Of a DNA stretch of 64,000 nt, positions 8,801-18,785 are shown one piece after another. The number at the start of each line of letters is the position of its first letter. The stretch's first letter is position 1. Under the pieces are notes generated by a model. It saw only the letters and a list, made by a program, of their open reading frames with translations, was not told where the DNA came from and did not search any database. Made by a program: the position numbers and the translations under genes. Source of the stretch: Rhizobium sp. 16-488-2b (lineage in GTDB: Bacteria > Pseudomonadota > Alphaproteobacteria > Rhizobiales > Rhizobiaceae); assembly GCF_017741815.1 (NCBI RefSeq), contig NZ_JAGHMF010000012.1, positions 1 to 64,000 on the forward strand, given 5' to 3'.

Positions 8801-9409
8801 TCAGATCGACTTCAGCGTCCAGTCGACGATCTCGCTGGTGACACCGGCGAATGCGCGGTCGAGCGCCTTGACGAAGGCCTCGTTGGAGCCGCCGCCAGCA
8901 GGTACCGTCTGCGAGAACACCTTCTGCGCCCGCACCGATCCATTGCGATCGTTGAGGATCTTGGCCGAAATCTCGACCACCGCCTGGCTGCCGCCACCGG
9001 TGCGGATCTCAAACGCGCGGATATCGGTCACGACCTGATAGTCGATCGCCAGCCCCTGCCCGGGCACGCCCACGCCGCCGAGCTTGCCGGAATTCTCATA
9101 GGCCTCGACGAGCTTGGCCTGAACCATGCGCGGAAGCTTGTCGCTCCACTGCGCCTTGGCGAGATACTGGATCTCCGAAGACGAGACCTTGATGACGATC
9201 TGCTCGCTGTTCAGCGCCTGCAGCGCCGTCGGCTGCTGCACCAGGATCTGGCGGCCCTTCGCAGAAGGCCCGCTGCCGCTGACAGGCGCGGAGAGATCAT
9301 AAGTATCGTTCTTGGCCGCCGTCCCGCATCCCGACAATGCCAGGGCAAGAAGCGGCAGAGCGAGCATGGTCTTCATAAGACGCGAACGACGCATATCCGA
9401 CACAGCCAT
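8801..9409 (-). CDS. ABC-type transport auxiliary lipoprotein (MCE system)
   Basis: A 202-residue lipoprotein with signal MAVSDMRRSRLMKTMLALPL and a lipobox LALSGC, so it should be lipidated and carried to the outer membrane. The body (YDLSAPV, ILVQQPTALQALNSEQIVIK, WSDKLPRMVQAKLVEAYENS) matches the auxiliary lipoprotein family found with MCE transporters (LinN/PqiC-like). ATG at 9409 is preferred over the upstream frame because GGGGAAG stands 7 bases before it. It is 16 bp after the MCE gene. Its role is probably the outer-membrane end of a lipid shuttle. Confidence 0.9.
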   Translation of the reverse strand: MAVSDMRRSRLMKTMLALPLLALALSGCGTAAKNDTYDLSAPVSGSGPSAKGRQILVQQPTALQALNSEQIVIKVSSSEIQYLAKAQWSDKLPRMVQAKLVEAYENSGKLGGVGVPGQGLAIDYQVVTDIRAFEIRTGGGSQAVVEISAKILNDRNGSVRAQKVFSQTVPAGGGSNEAFVKALDRAFAGVTSEIVDWTLKSI

Positions 9410-9425
9410 ATGTTGACTTCCCCTG

Positions 9426-10796
9426 TTAACGCCTGGTCCGGCCATCATATTGTTTCACTGTGTCCCCGCCGAAGATCAGTCGCTGCGGGTCCTTGTCGAA
9501 ATTGCTGATTGCATCGTTCAAATTCTGCACCGTCAGACGCGCATCGTTGATCAGCGCCTGAACGTTCTGCAGGCCGCCGCTCGAGAACTTTTGCAGGTTG
9601 TCGGCGATCGGTCCAATGCGGCTGTTCAGATTGTCCGCGACCTTCTTGAACGAATCCAGCGTCTCGCGCGCCTGGGTAAACATCGACTGCGTGCTGTCGT
9701 CGCCAAGCAGCGTATCGAGTTTCGCCAGGATGCCGTCGACGCGGGTCGAAGCGGCATTCAGCTTGTTGGCCATCTGCGTGACGTTCTGGATCGTCGAATC
9801 GATGTCCTTCTGGTGCGAATTCACCGTGTCGGCGACATCCTTGATCGAGGCGACCGCCGCGCGCGCATCCTTGGTCGTCTGCGCGATGTCGTCGACGGAA
9901 CCCTTCACCTTGGCCGGGTCGATCTGCGCCACCAGCGTGTCGACCTTGTCGAGCGTCGCCTGCGCCTTCTTACCGAAGTCGTTATAGGTGGTGGCCGTCT
10001 CCTGGAACTTCTGGATGGCGTCCTTCAGGCCGCCCGAGGCATCGGCGACATTGCGGCTCACCGTTTCAGCATTGGAGAGGATCGTGTCGATCTTCTTGGC
10101 GTCAACCGTCTTCACCAGCGATTCGATCGCAGCCAACGTCGAGTCGACGCGACCGGACACGTTGCGCACGGTGTCAGAAAGCTGGCCCACGCTCTGCAGG
10201 AAGCTGTCGATATTGCCGGAATTCTTGGCCAGCGCGTCCGAGAAGGTCTCGGCGTTCTGCAGCGTCTTCGTCAGCGGTCCACGAGCATCCTTAACGAAGC
10301 CCTGAACCTGGCCGACGGCATCGTTGGCACGGTCGAGGATCTTGTCGGCGGTGGCAAGCAGGTTGGTGACGCTCGACTGGTCGGCGACGATGACCGCGCG
10401 CTTGCCCGTCTCCGCCGCCGTCTGCAGGATGTTCTTTTCGCCGACGCGACCGCCTGAAAGCTCCACATAGGCAGCGCCCGTCAGGCCCTGAATTTCAAGG
10501 ACGGCCTTGGTCGTCGGATAGATCGGCGCATCGACGCGCACTTCGGTGAAGGCCAGCGAGAACTGCGGATCATCGGCGTCGATCGACAGCGATTGCACCG
10601 AACCCACCTGAATACCGTTGAAGCGCACCGGCGAGCCTACGCTCAATCCGTTCGCCGAGCCCGGAATACGCACGATGAGCTCCGCCATCGGTCCGCCACG
10701 GCCATATTCGGCCATCCAGTAAACGAAGCCGAAGGCAGCCGCGATGACCAGAACAGTAAAGAAGCCGACGATTGTGTAGTTCGCTTTGGTTTCCAT
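9426..10796 (-). CDS. mlaD: MlaD family protein (MCE domain), periplasmic lipid carrier
   Basis: A 456-residue MCE protein. It has one N-terminal membrane helix (residues 7-29, VGFFTVLVIAAAFGFVYWM), an MCE domain (about 38-115, with GSANGLSVGSPVRFNGIQVG and the PLL-loop equivalent VEIQGLTGAAYVEL-like stretch), then a roughly 300-residue helical region rich in Asp, Ala and Gln. That long tail resembles the tunnel-forming helices of long MCE proteins more than the short E. coli MlaD (about 180 residues). It lies between the ATPase and lipoprotein genes, as LinM does in linKLMN. Substrate is probably phospholipid or another hydrophobic compound. Confidence 0.93.
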   Translation of the reverse strand: METKANYTIVGFFTVLVIAAAFGFVYWMAEYGRGGPMAELIVRIPGSANGLSVGSPVRFNGIQVGSVQSLSIDADDPQFSLAFTEVRVDAPIYPTTKAVLEIQGLTGAAYVELSGGRVGEKNILQTAAETGKRAVIVADQSSVTNLLATADKILDRANDAVGQVQGFVKDARGPLTKTLQNAETFSDALAKNSGNIDSFLQSVGQLSDTVRNVSGRVDSTLAAIESLVKTVDAKKIDTILSNAETVSRNVADASGGLKDAIQKFQETATTYNDFGKKAQATLDKVDTLVAQIDPAKVKGSVDDIAQTTKDARAAVASIKDVADTVNSHQKDIDSTIQNVTQMANKLNAASTRVDGILAKLDTLLGDDSTQSMFTQARETLDSFKKVADNLNSRIGPIADNLQKFSSGGLQNVQALINDARLTVQNLNDAISNFDKDPQRLIFGGDTVKQYDGRTRR

Positions 10797-10805
10797 CTTA
10801 TCCGC

Positions 10806-11654
10806 TCACTTCCCGCGGCTATCTTGCGCCAGCCTGATGTCGGCTGAAGCGTGGCCATCCTGCGGCACGATCGAACGCGCGCGCTTGCCCTTGAAATAAG
10901 CCTGAACCCAGGGGTCGTCATAGGCCAGCATGTCTTCGATCGTCCCCTCGACCATCACCTTCTTCTTGCCCAGCACCGCGATACGGTCGCAGACTGAAAA
11001 CAGGCTGTCGAGGTCGTGGGTCACCATGTAGACGGTGAGACCGAGCGTATCGCGAAGCTTGGCGATCAGCTCGTCGAATTCCGCGGCCCCGATCGGATCG
11101 AGGCCCGAGGTCGGCTCGTCGAGAAACACCAGTTCCGGATCGAGCGCCAGCGCGCGCGCCAGTGCGGCACGCTTGATCATCCCGCCCGAGAGTTCCGAAG
11201 GATATTTGTCGGCCGCATCCGCCGCCAGGCCCACCAGCCTGATCTTCAGATGCGCCAGCTCGTCCATCAGCGCCGGCGGCAGGTCCAGATACTCGCGCAT
11301 CGGAACCTGGATGTTCTCTTTCACCGTCAGCGAGGAGAACAGCGCGCCCTGCTGGAAGAGAACGCCGAGACGCATGTCGAGCGCATTGCGCTGCGGCTCG
11401 TTTAGTTCGTCGAAGTCCTGGCCGAGGATCTTGATCTGGCCGGAGCGGCGCGGCAGCAGGCGAAGAACCGTGCGCATCAGCACCGACTTGCCGGTGCCTG
11501 ACGCGCCGACGAAACCCAGGATCTCGCCCTTGTAGATATTGAGGTTGAGATTATCGAGAACGATCTTCGACCCGAAGCCAACGGTGACGTCGCGCGCTGA
11601 AAGCACGATATCCCGCCCTGCCTCGTCCTTGGTCGTTTTCTGCTGCTCGTCCAC
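10806..11654 (-). CDS. mlaF: MlaF-type ABC transporter ATP-binding protein
   Basis: A 282-residue ATPase powering the MCE lipid transporter. Walker A is GASGTGKS, the signature is LSGGM, Walker B is LVFLDEP and the switch His is in MVTHD. Phrases such as GVLFQQGALFSSLTV and LDPIGAAEFDELI are diagnostic of the MlaF/LinL branch. A C-terminal extension after AYFKGKRARS is short and basic, then ends DSRGK. It lies 9 bp after the permease gene and 9 bp before the MCE gene. Confidence 0.95.
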   Translation of the reverse strand: MDEQQKTTKDEAGRDIVLSARDVTVGFGSKIVLDNLNLNIYKGEILGFVGASGTGKSVLMRTVLRLLPRRSGQIKILGQDFDELNEPQRNALDMRLGVLFQQGALFSSLTVKENIQVPMREYLDLPPALMDELAHLKIRLVGLAADAADKYPSELSGGMIKRAALARALALDPELVFLDEPTSGLDPIGAAEFDELIAKLRDTLGLTVYMVTHDLDSLFSVCDRIAVLGKKKVMVEGTIEDMLAYDDPWVQAYFKGKRARSIVPQDGHASADIRLAQDSRGK

Positions 11655-11663
11655 GCAAAATCC

Positions 11664-12833
11664 CTAAAAATTAATAGCTGCATAGAACATGGCGAATAGC
11701 CCGTCCATGAGAATGACCACGAAGATCGCCTTCACCACCGACGAGGTCACGTGCTGGCCGAGCGATTCGGCGCTGCCACCTACCTTTAAGCCCTCGACGG
11801 CGGCGACGATACCGATAACCAACGCCATGAACGGCGCCTTGATCATCCCCGACAGCACGGTCGACAGCGTAATCGCCTCGTGCAGACGGGCGATGAAGTT
11901 GGCGAAGGTGATTCCCGAATAGCCCCAGGCAACGACGGCCGCGCCGAAGAGAGAGGCGAAATTGGCAAGCACGGTCAGAAGCGGCAGCGCAACGGTCAGC
12001 GCCACAAGGCGCGGGAAGATCAGCACGCCGATCGGGTTGAGGCCCATGACCTTCAGTGCATCGACCTCTTCGCGCATCTTCATCGAGCCGATTTCGGCCG
12101 TGATCGCGCTACCCGAACGGCCGGCAATCATGATAGCGGTCAAGAGCACGCCGATTTCGCGCAATTGCAGGATGCCGACGAGGTCGACCACGAACACTTC
12201 GGCGCCGAAATAGCGCAGCTGGAAGGCGCCCTGCTGCGCGATGATCGCGCCGATCAGGAACGACATCAAGAGGATGATCGGTGTGGCGCGAACGCCCATA
12301 TGGTCGATCTGGTTGATGATCGACGCCGGCGAAACGCCGCTGCCGCGGCCGAATTTCATCTGCGCGCCGCGCACCGCCGATCCGAGGATATACATCGCCG
12401 CGGAAAGATTGTTCCACAGATCGTACATCATCCGGCCGATCGGGGCGAAAATCCGCTCCTGCAGCGAACGCGGCGGAACCTGCTCGACTTCCTGCTTCGG
12501 ACGCTCCTCGGAAAACGATTCGAGCAGCTCGTCGATATGCTGGTTGCTGCCCTCGATATGGACAGTGCCGCCGGCATCCTCGACCTGCTTCTTCAGCCGG
12601 CAGAGCAGCCAGACACCGGCCGTGTCGATATCGGTGATCCCGGAGAGATCGAGCGTCAGGTTCCCGCCCTTGTGGGCCGAAAGCTTGTCGAAATCCTTGA
12701 GAACGAGATGTATGTTGGCGCTTCGCCAATTGCCTTCGAGATGCACGAGCGTATCCGAACCATGAGCTTGGTCGTCCACGTGCAGTGAGGCGGCGTTACG
12801 GTTCTCGGACTTCAAAATGCTTGTGTCTCTCAA
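11664..12833 (-). CDS. mlaE: MlaE-type permease with N-terminal STAS domain
   Basis: A 389-residue inner-membrane permease. Residues about 20-115 form a STAS domain (LVHLEGNW, LTLDLSGITDIDTAGVWLLC), the same fold as separate MlaB. From about 135 on it is MlaE (IGRMMYDLWNN, ATPIILLMSFLIGAIIAQQG, GRSGSAITAEIGSMKMREEVDALKV as a coupling region). So MlaB and MlaE are fused in one chain. No ATG is available near the N-terminus: the start given is a TTG, and a second TTG and a GTG lie a little downstream, so the exact start is uncertain. It is first in the mla operon. Confidence 0.92.
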   Translation of the reverse strand: MRDTSILKSENRNAASLHVDDQAHGSDTLVHLEGNWRSANIHLVLKDFDKLSAHKGGNLTLDLSGITDIDTAGVWLLCRLKKQVEDAGGTVHIEGSNQHIDELLESFSEERPKQEVEQVPPRSLQERIFAPIGRMMYDLWNNLSAAMYILGSAVRGAQMKFGRGSGVSPASIINQIDHMGVRATPIILLMSFLIGAIIAQQGAFQLRYFGAEVFVVDLVGILQLREIGVLLTAIMIAGRSGSAITAEIGSMKMREEVDALKVMGLNPIGVLIFPRLVALTVALPLLTVLANFASLFGAAVVAWGYSGITFANFIARLHEAITLSTVLSGMIKAPFMALVIGIVAAVEGLKVGGSAESLGQHVTSSVVKAIFVVILMDGLFAMFYAAINF

Positions 12834-12931
12834 GGCTTACGGCGACATTGCCGACTCGCGAACACAGGTCCGCAACGTTGTGCCAATATAACGATGCCGC
12901 ATCAGATTTCCATGCTTGCAGGATTGCATTT

Positions 12932-13915
12932 ATGCCACGGTCACTTGAAATTCAGACGGACTCTTTTCCGATTGCGGGCACATTCACCATCTCGCGCGGC
13001 ACCAAGACGAGCGCGGAGGTGATCCTCTGCACGGTGAGCGAGAACGGCGTCTCCGGCCGCGGCGAATGCGTCCCCTATCGCCGCTACGGCGAGACGATGG
13101 AAAGCGTCGGCGCGCAGATCGAAGCCGCCCGCCCGCTGATTGAGGCCGGCCTCTCCCGCGCCGACCTGCAACAGGCCATGCCGCCGGGTGCTGCCCGCAA
13201 CGCGGTCGATTGCGCCCTCTGGGACCTCGAGGCCAAGCAGACCGGCACCTCGGTCGCAGCCATGCTCGGCCTCACCGCCCCGCATTCGCTGACGACGGCC
13301 TTCACGATTTCGCTCGGCGAGCCCCAAGTCATGGCCGAGCACGCCCGCGCCAATGCTGCCCGCGCGCTGCTCAAGGTCAAGGTCGGCACTGGCGACGATG
13401 AGAGCCGCATCCGCGCGGTGCGTGCTGCAGCCCCCAACGCCGCGATCATTCTCGACGCCAACGAAGGCTGGCCGGAAGACCGCCTCGCCCACCATCTGCG
13501 GGTTGCCGCCGAATGCGGCGTGGCGCTGGTCGAACAGCCGCTGCCGGCAGGCAAGGACGAACTGCTGGCCGAGATCGACCGCCCTATCCTCGTTTGCGCC
13601 GATGAGAGCGTCCATCACACCGGCGATCTCGCCAGCCTGCGCGACCGCTACGATGCCATCAACATCAAGCTCGACAAGACGGGCGGGCTGACCGAAGCAT
13701 TGGCGATGAAGCGCGAAGCTGAGCGGTTGGAGTTTCAGATCATGCTCGGCTGCATGGTCGGCACATCGCTCGCCATGGCGCCCGCCGTGCTTCTCGCCCA
13801 GGACGTGGCCTTCGTCGATCTCGACGGACCGCTGCTTCTCGCCCACGATCGCGAGCCGGGCTTGCGTTATGCCGGCTCGCTTGTCTTCCCGCCGGAACCG
13901 GCACTCTGGGGCTGA
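12932..13915 (+). CDS. L-Ala-D/L-Glu (dipeptide) epimerase, enolase superfamily
   Basis: A 327-residue muconate-lactonising-type enolase superfamily enzyme. Catalytic features: KVK (K-x-K base) in ARALLKVKVGTG, metal ligands in ILDANEGW, LVEQPL and VCADES, and the second Lys in NIKLDKTGG. That set and the N-terminal FTISRGTKTSAEVI are typical of dipeptide epimerases, which act on L-Ala-D-Glu from peptidoglycan turnover. ATG at 12932 replaces a longer frame beginning at 12785 that has no family match. The last 49 bases overlap the end of the MFS gene on the other strand. Confidence 0.88.
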   Translation: MPRSLEIQTDSFPIAGTFTISRGTKTSAEVILCTVSENGVSGRGECVPYRRYGETMESVGAQIEAARPLIEAGLSRADLQQAMPPGAARNAVDCALWDLEAKQTGTSVAAMLGLTAPHSLTTAFTISLGEPQVMAEHARANAARALLKVKVGTGDDESRIRAVRAAAPNAAIILDANEGWPEDRLAHHLRVAAECGVALVEQPLPAGKDELLAEIDRPILVCADESVHHTGDLASLRDRYDAINIKLDKTGGLTEALAMKREAERLEFQIMLGCMVGTSLAMAPAVLLAQDVAFVDLDGPLLLAHDREPGLRYAGSLVFPPEPALWG

Positions 13916-15087
13916 AGGTAGTAGGCGACGATGATGAGGCCTAGCCCCAGAACCGCCGTCAGCGCCATGATGTAGTAGCTCGCCATGCCAAGTGCTGCGT
14001 AGATGTAGCCCGACGCGATGGTCATCAGCCCCATGAACATGCCGTTATAGAAGAAATACGCCCCCTGCGCCGACGATTCCTGCGTCGCCTGCACAGAGGC
14101 GATGATCCGCCGTTGCACGCCTGTGTGGACGAAGGCGTAGCTGAAGGCATGCAGGCACTGCAGCAGGAAGAAGCCGACGAAGCCCCACTGCATCGGAAAC
14201 AAAAGCCACCGGCAGACGCAAACCGCCGCGCCCACACGGATCAGCGTCCAGGCATCGAAATGTCGGCTGAGCCGCTTCGATTGGAAGAACACCGTCACCT
14301 CGGCTGCGACGCCAGCACTCCACAACAACGCGATTTCCGTGCCCGAAAAACCGAGGTCGCGCCAATAGATCGTCGCAAAGGCCTGCAGAAGCGCGTGGCT
14401 CGATTGCTGGATGGCGACGCCGATGAGTAGCATCAACAGATGCGGCTGCCTCAGCGAACTGCCGGTCGCCTGCTGCAGATCGACAGGCGTGCCGCGCCTG
14501 CGCGTCGGTCCGATACGCGGACAATAGAGCGCCATCACCATGGTCATGACGAAACCGAAGATCATCACGGGCAGAACCATCTGCCCGCCCCAGTTCCCGA
14601 TCAGTCGCCCGCCGACGAGCGTCGAGGCGATAAAGGCGACAGAGCCCCAGACCCGCATCGAGCCGTAATCGAACCCCCAGCGCCGCACGCCGGAGATGAC
14701 GATCGATTCGACCACGGGCACATAGGGGGAAAACGTCGCGCCCTGGATCGTGTAGACGATCAGCACCGGCCAGAACGTGTCGGTCCAGTAGAGCGCGATT
14801 GCCGTCAGCAGCGACAGGCCGCCGGAAAATACCAGCACATCGGCGCGTTCCTTCATCCGGTCCGCATACATGGCCACGATCGGCGCCACGAGAACGCGCA
14901 CCACCATCGGCACGGCGAGGATGATGCCGATCTCGTGGTCGCTGAACTTGTGCATCGCCAGCCAGACGGGAAAGAACGGCAGCGCGACACCGTTTACAAG
15001 CAGCGGCGCGCAATAGGACAAAGCGCTCAGCAGCCGGAAATGGGCGGGCGCGACCTCTGTGAAAGAGGCATTCATGGCGGGAATCAT
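13867..15087 (-). CDS. MFS transporter (HcaT / nucleoside:proton symporter-like)
   Basis: A 406-residue carrier with about 12 membrane segments. The N-terminus (LSYCAPLLVNGVALPFFPVWL, then IVAMYADRMKER in the first cytosolic loop) and FDYGSMRVWGSVAFI resemble the MFS_1-like branch that includes 3-phenylpropionate (HcaT) and LacY-type symporters. The substrate is unknown; proximity to a dipeptide epimerase is suggestive but the two are convergent. A second Met at residue 5 is an alternative start. Its 3' end overlaps the epimerase gene by 49 bp. Confidence 0.87.
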   Translation of the reverse strand: MIPAMNASFTEVAPAHFRLLSALSYCAPLLVNGVALPFFPVWLAMHKFSDHEIGIILAVPMVVRVLVAPIVAMYADRMKERADVLVFSGGLSLLTAIALYWTDTFWPVLIVYTIQGATFSPYVPVVESIVISGVRRWGFDYGSMRVWGSVAFIASTLVGGRLIGNWGGQMVLPVMIFGFVMTMVMALYCPRIGPTRRRGTPVDLQQATGSSLRQPHLLMLLIGVAIQQSSHALLQAFATIYWRDLGFSGTEIALLWSAGVAAEVTVFFQSKRLSRHFDAWTLIRVGAAVCVCRWLLFPMQWGFVGFFLLQCLHAFSYAFVHTGVQRRIIASVQATQESSAQGAYFFYNGMFMGLMTIASGYIYAALGMASYYIMALTAVLGLGLIIVAYYLQPQSAGSGGKTSEPA

Positions 15088-15265
15088 CGGTGTGACCTGA
15101 AAGGAACCTGCAAGTTGCCTAACACGTCACCTTAAGGGCAACCAAGGCGAGATGAGGTCGCCCCAAACCGATTTCAAAAATAAGCCAAAACTGTCGCGAA
15201 ACGGCAACGGCAGCAGCTGCACAATGCCATTTCGCAACAGCGAGATACTTCAGACCATCAGCCTA

Positions 15266-16078
15266 TTACGCCGCCTGCTGTGCCGGCTCGCGCTTGCGGT
15301 GATCTTCGAGCGCCAGCGGAGCGGGAGCGGCAGCGCCGCCCATGGTGCGCCATTCGATCAGCTCGAACGTGCCGTCTTCGTGCTCGGCGATCGCCGTGCA
15401 GCTTTCGACCCAGTCGCCGGTGTTGATGTAGCGCACGCCGTCCATGTCTTCCATGACGGCATGGTGGATGTGGCCGCAGATCACGCCGTCGGCCCCGCTC
15501 TTGCGAGCTTCGTCGGCCACCACCTTCTGGAACTCGCCGATGAAGTTGACCGCGTGCTTGACCTGAAGCTTCGCCCAGGCCGAGAACGACCAGTAAGGCA
15601 TGCCGAGCTTGCGGCGAATGGCGGCGAGCCCGATGTTGATCATGATCGCCATGTCATAGGCCCAGTCACCAAGATAGGCCAGCAGACGGGCGTTGCGCAC
15701 CACGACGTCGAACTCGTCGCCATGCAGCACCAGGTACTTCTTGCCGTCGGCAGCCTCGTGCATCATCCGCTCGGCCACTTCGATGCCGCCGAAGTGCATG
15801 CCGGGGAAGTCGCGCAGGAATTCGTCATGATTGCCGGGGATGTAGACGATACGCGTTCCCTTGCGCGCCTTGCGCAGCAGCTTCTGGATCACGTCGTTGC
15901 ATTCCTGCGGCCAGTACCAGCTGCGCTTCAGGCGCCAGCCATCGACGATGTCTCCCACCAGGAAGATCGTGTCGGCTTCGTGGTACTTCAGAAAGTCGAT
16001 CAGGAAGTCGGCTTTCGCGGCTTTCGAGCCGAGATGGACGTCGGAAATAAAGAGCGTACGGAAGTGGCGCGTATCCAT
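15266..16078 (-). CDS. UDP-2,3-diacylglucosamine diphosphatase-like metallophosphoesterase
   Basis: A 270-residue calcineurin-like phosphoesterase. All metal-site motifs are visible: LFISDVHLGS, LVGDIVDGW, YIPGNHDEF, VLHGDEFD and ICGHIHH. This matches the LpxH-like family annotated as UDP-2,3-diacylglucosamine diphosphatase (lipid A pathway), though many alphaproteobacterial members may act elsewhere because LpxI is usual there. Start ATG 16078 has GAAGGA 5 bases upstream; a longer version from 16096 lacks one. The C-terminus ends in a basic, Ala-rich tail (REPAQQAA). Confidence 0.85.
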   Translation of the reverse strand: MDTRHFRTLFISDVHLGSKAAKADFLIDFLKYHEADTIFLVGDIVDGWRLKRSWYWPQECNDVIQKLLRKARKGTRIVYIPGNHDEFLRDFPGMHFGGIEVAERMMHEAADGKKYLVLHGDEFDVVVRNARLLAYLGDWAYDMAIMINIGLAAIRRKLGMPYWSFSAWAKLQVKHAVNFIGEFQKVVADEARKSGADGVICGHIHHAVMEDMDGVRYINTGDWVESCTAIAEHEDGTFELIEWRTMGGAAAPAPLALEDHRKREPAQQAA

Positions 16079-16344
16079 ATTGTCCTTCACAAGCAAACTG
16101 CCCGTGCCCCATGCTTCATCTGTGCCTCTGAAAACCAGACTCGTGTTTCAGGAAGATGACACGGCCCGGATGTCGGGCCTTGATCACAGGTCCTACCGTC
16201 GCAAATACCCGGTATCTCGCGGGCGCTGTTGCACATTTGCGTTGTTTTTAGGAACCGGAACCGAAATTCCCGCTGTTACCGTCTTTCGATTGATGTATTG
16301 AAAGCGCTCCAATGAAAGCATGTGCGACAGCCTGGAGCATTACG

Positions 16345-18657
16345 ATGGATCACAGCGACAAACCGAAGACGGACAACAAAGCGGCAGGCGGCAGCCTCGA
16401 TGAACAGGCGTTGTTCTTCCACCGTTATCCCCGTCCCGGCAAGATCGAGATCCAGGCCATCAAGCCGCTCGGCAACCAGCGCGACCTCGCGCTCGCCTAT
16501 TCGCCGGGCGTCGCCGCGCCCTGTCTCGCCATCCGCGACAATCCGGAAACGGCTGCCGACTACACCTCGCGCGCCAATCTGGTTGCCGTGATCTCCAACG
16601 GCACCGCCGTTCTCGGCCTCGGCAATATCGGCCCGCTGGCGTCCAAGCCGGTCATGGAAGGCAAGGCGGTTCTCTTCAAGAAGTTCGCCAATATCGACGT
16701 CTTCGACATCGAGGTCGATGCAACGACCGTCGACCACATGGTCTCGACTGTCGCAGCGCTGGAGCCAACCTTCGGCGGCATCAACCTTGAAGACATCAAG
16801 GCGCCGGAATGTTTCGAGATCGAGCGCCAGCTGCGCGAGAAGATGAAGATCCCGGTTTTCCATGACGACCAGCATGGCACCGCCATCATCGTCGCCGCCG
16901 CGATTCTGAACGGGCTGGAACTCGCCGGCAAGAAGATCGAAGAGGTCAAGATCGTCGCCTCGGGCGCCGGTGCAGCCGCCCTTGCCTGCCTCAATCTTCT
17001 CGTCACGCTCGGTGCCAAGCGCGAAAACATCTGGGTCCACGACCTCGAAGGCCTCGTCTACGAAGGCCGCGTCGAGCTCATGGACGAATGGAAGAGCGTC
17101 TACGCGCAGAAAAGCGACACCCGCACGCTGGCCGAAAACATCGGCGGCGCCGATGTCTTCCTCGGCCTCTCGGCCGCCGGCGTCCTGAAGCCGGAACTCC
17201 TGGCGCAGATGGCCGAAAAGCCGCTCATCATGGCGCTCGCCAACCCGAACCCTGAAATCATGCCGGATCTCGCCCGCGCCGCCCGGCCGGACGCGATGAT
17301 CTGCACCGGCCGCTCGGACTTCCCGAACCAGGTCAACAACGTCCTCTGCTTCCCGTATATCTTCCGCGGCGCGCTCGATTGCGGCGCCGTCACGATCAAC
17401 GAGGAAATGAAGATGGCGGCCGTGCGCGCCATCGCGGCCCTCGCCCGCGAGGAGCCTTCCGATGTCGCCGCCCGCGCCTATTCGGATGAAACGCCAATCT
17501 TCGGCCCCAACTATCTCATCCCCTCGCCGTTCGATCCGCGCCTCATCCTTCGCATCGCGCCCGCCGTCGCCAAGGCTGCGGCCGATAGCGGCGTGGCGCT
17601 GCGCCCGATCGCCGATTTCGACGCCTATCTCGACCAGCTGAACCGCTTCGTCTTCCGCTCCGGCTTCGTCATGAAGCCGATCTTCGCGGCCGCGAAGAAT
17701 GCCGACAAGAAGCGCGTCATCTTCTCCGAAGGCGAAGACGAGCGTGTGCTGCGCGCGGCCCAGGTCCTGCTCGAGGAAGGCATCGCCAAGCCGATCCTGA
17801 TCGGTCGTCCGCAGGTCATCGAAACCCGCCTGAAGCGCTACGGCCTGCGCATCCGTCCGCTGTCTGATTTCGACGTCATCAATCCGGAAGACGATCCGCG
17901 CTTCCGCGAGTATGTCGAGCTCTATCTGTCGCTGGTCGGCCGCCGCGGCGTCATCCCGGAAGCGGCGCGTACGATCGTTCGTACCAACACCACGGTTATC
18001 GGCGCGCTGGCGCTGAAGCGTGGCGAGGCCGATGCGCTGATCTGCGGTCTCGAAGGCCGCTATGAAAAGCACTTGCGCGATGTCCGCCAGATCGTCGGCA
18101 AGCGCCCGAATGTCCGCGATTTCTCGGCACTCAGCCTGCTGATCTCGCAGCGCGGCGCCACCTTCTTCACCGACACCTACGTCACTTTCAACCCGACGGC
18201 CGAGGAAGTGGCGGAGTCCGCGGTTCTCGCCGCCGAAGAAATCAAGCGCTTCGGCATCACACCGCGCGCCGCCCTCGTTTCGCATTCGAATTTCGGTTCG
18301 CGTGAATCGGAAAGCGCCACCAAGATGCGCAACGCCTTGCAGCTCGTGCGCGACACCGCGCCCGATCTGGATGTCGATGGCGAAATGCATGGCGATGCCG
18401 CCATCTCCGAAGCGCTGCGCAAGCGCGTCATGCCGAACACCACGCTGCACGACGAAGCCAACCTTCTGGTCTTCCCGAACCTCGATGCGGCCAACATCAC
18501 TCTTGGCGTCGTCAAGTCGATGACGGATGGCCTGCATGTCGGCCCGATCCTGCTCGGCGCGGCCATGCCGGCTCACATCCTGGCGCCGTCGGTCACCTCG
18601 CGCGGCGTCGTCAACATGGCGGCCCTCGCGGTCGTCGAGGCGTCCCAGCCTGCATGA
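16345..18657 (+). CDS. maeB: NADP-dependent malic enzyme with phosphotransacetylase-like C-terminal domain
   Basis: A 770-residue malic enzyme that decarboxylates malate to pyruvate. Residues about 25-430 form the malic enzyme domain ([43 protein letters not shown] for the dinucleotide). About 440-770 form a phosphate acetyltransferase-like domain ([38 protein letters not shown]), which in rhizobial Dme/Tme is regulatory and not active. I cannot tell Dme (NAD) from Tme (NADP) by eye. GGAGC lies 6 bases before ATG 16345; an ATG at 16312 has no such site. Confidence 0.93.
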   Translation: MDHSDKPKTDNKAAGGSLDEQALFFHRYPRPGKIEIQAIKPLGNQRDLALAYSPGVAAPCLAIRDNPETAADYTSRANLVAVISNGTAVLGLGNIGPLASKPVMEGKAVLFKKFANIDVFDIEVDATTVDHMVSTVAALEPTFGGINLEDIKAPECFEIERQLREKMKIPVFHDDQHGTAIIVAAAILNGLELAGKKIEEVKIVASGAGAAALACLNLLVTLGAKRENIWVHDLEGLVYEGRVELMDEWKSVYAQKSDTRTLAENIGGADVFLGLSAAGVLKPELLAQMAEKPLIMALANPNPEIMPDLARAARPDAMICTGRSDFPNQVNNVLCFPYIFRGALDCGAVTINEEMKMAAVRAIAALAREEPSDVAARAYSDETPIFGPNYLIPSPFDPRLILRIAPAVAKAAADSGVALRPIADFDAYLDQLNRFVFRSGFVMKPIFAAAKNADKKRVIFSEGEDERVLRAAQVLLEEGIAKPILIGRPQVIETRLKRYGLRIRPLSDFDVINPEDDPRFREYVELYLSLVGRRGVIPEAARTIVRTNTTVIGALALKRGEADALICGLEGRYEKHLRDVRQIVGKRPNVRDFSALSLLISQRGATFFTDTYVTFNPTAEEVAESAVLAAEEIKRFGITPRAALVSHSNFGSRESESATKMRNALQLVRDTAPDLDVDGEMHGDAAISEALRKRVMPNTTLHDEANLLVFPNLDAANITLGVVKSMTDGLHVGPILLGAAMPAHILAPSVTSRGVVNMAALAVVEASQPA

Positions 18658-18723
18658 TTTGCCTTGGACGCTGAAAATGCGTTAGGCTCTGAGCGGCAGC
18701 TTGTTAAGACAAGCAATGTATAT

Positions 18724-18751
18724 CGAAGGGCGGGCCATGGTCCGCCCTTCG
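18724..18751 (+). terminator. hairpin after malic enzyme gene
   Basis: CGAAGGGCGG (18724-18733) and CCGCCCTTCG (18742-18751) form a perfect 10-bp stem around GCCATGGT. It lies 66 bp after the malic enzyme stop and just before the DUF2865 gene. There is only a weak T stretch after it. Confidence 0.6.
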
Positions 18752-18785
18752 CCATTTGGTATTTGCTCACTGACGGGACGATGCC

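Noticed and set aside
16160..16180. Inverted repeat GGCCCG / CGGGCC upstream of malic enzyme gene
   Set aside because: Six base pairs in GC-rich DNA; expected by chance and no position relative to a promoter could be fixed.
16276..18576. 766-codon minus-strand frame opposite maeB
   Set aside because: Composition is low-complexity Arg/Asp/Gly and no start signal; maeB is unambiguous.
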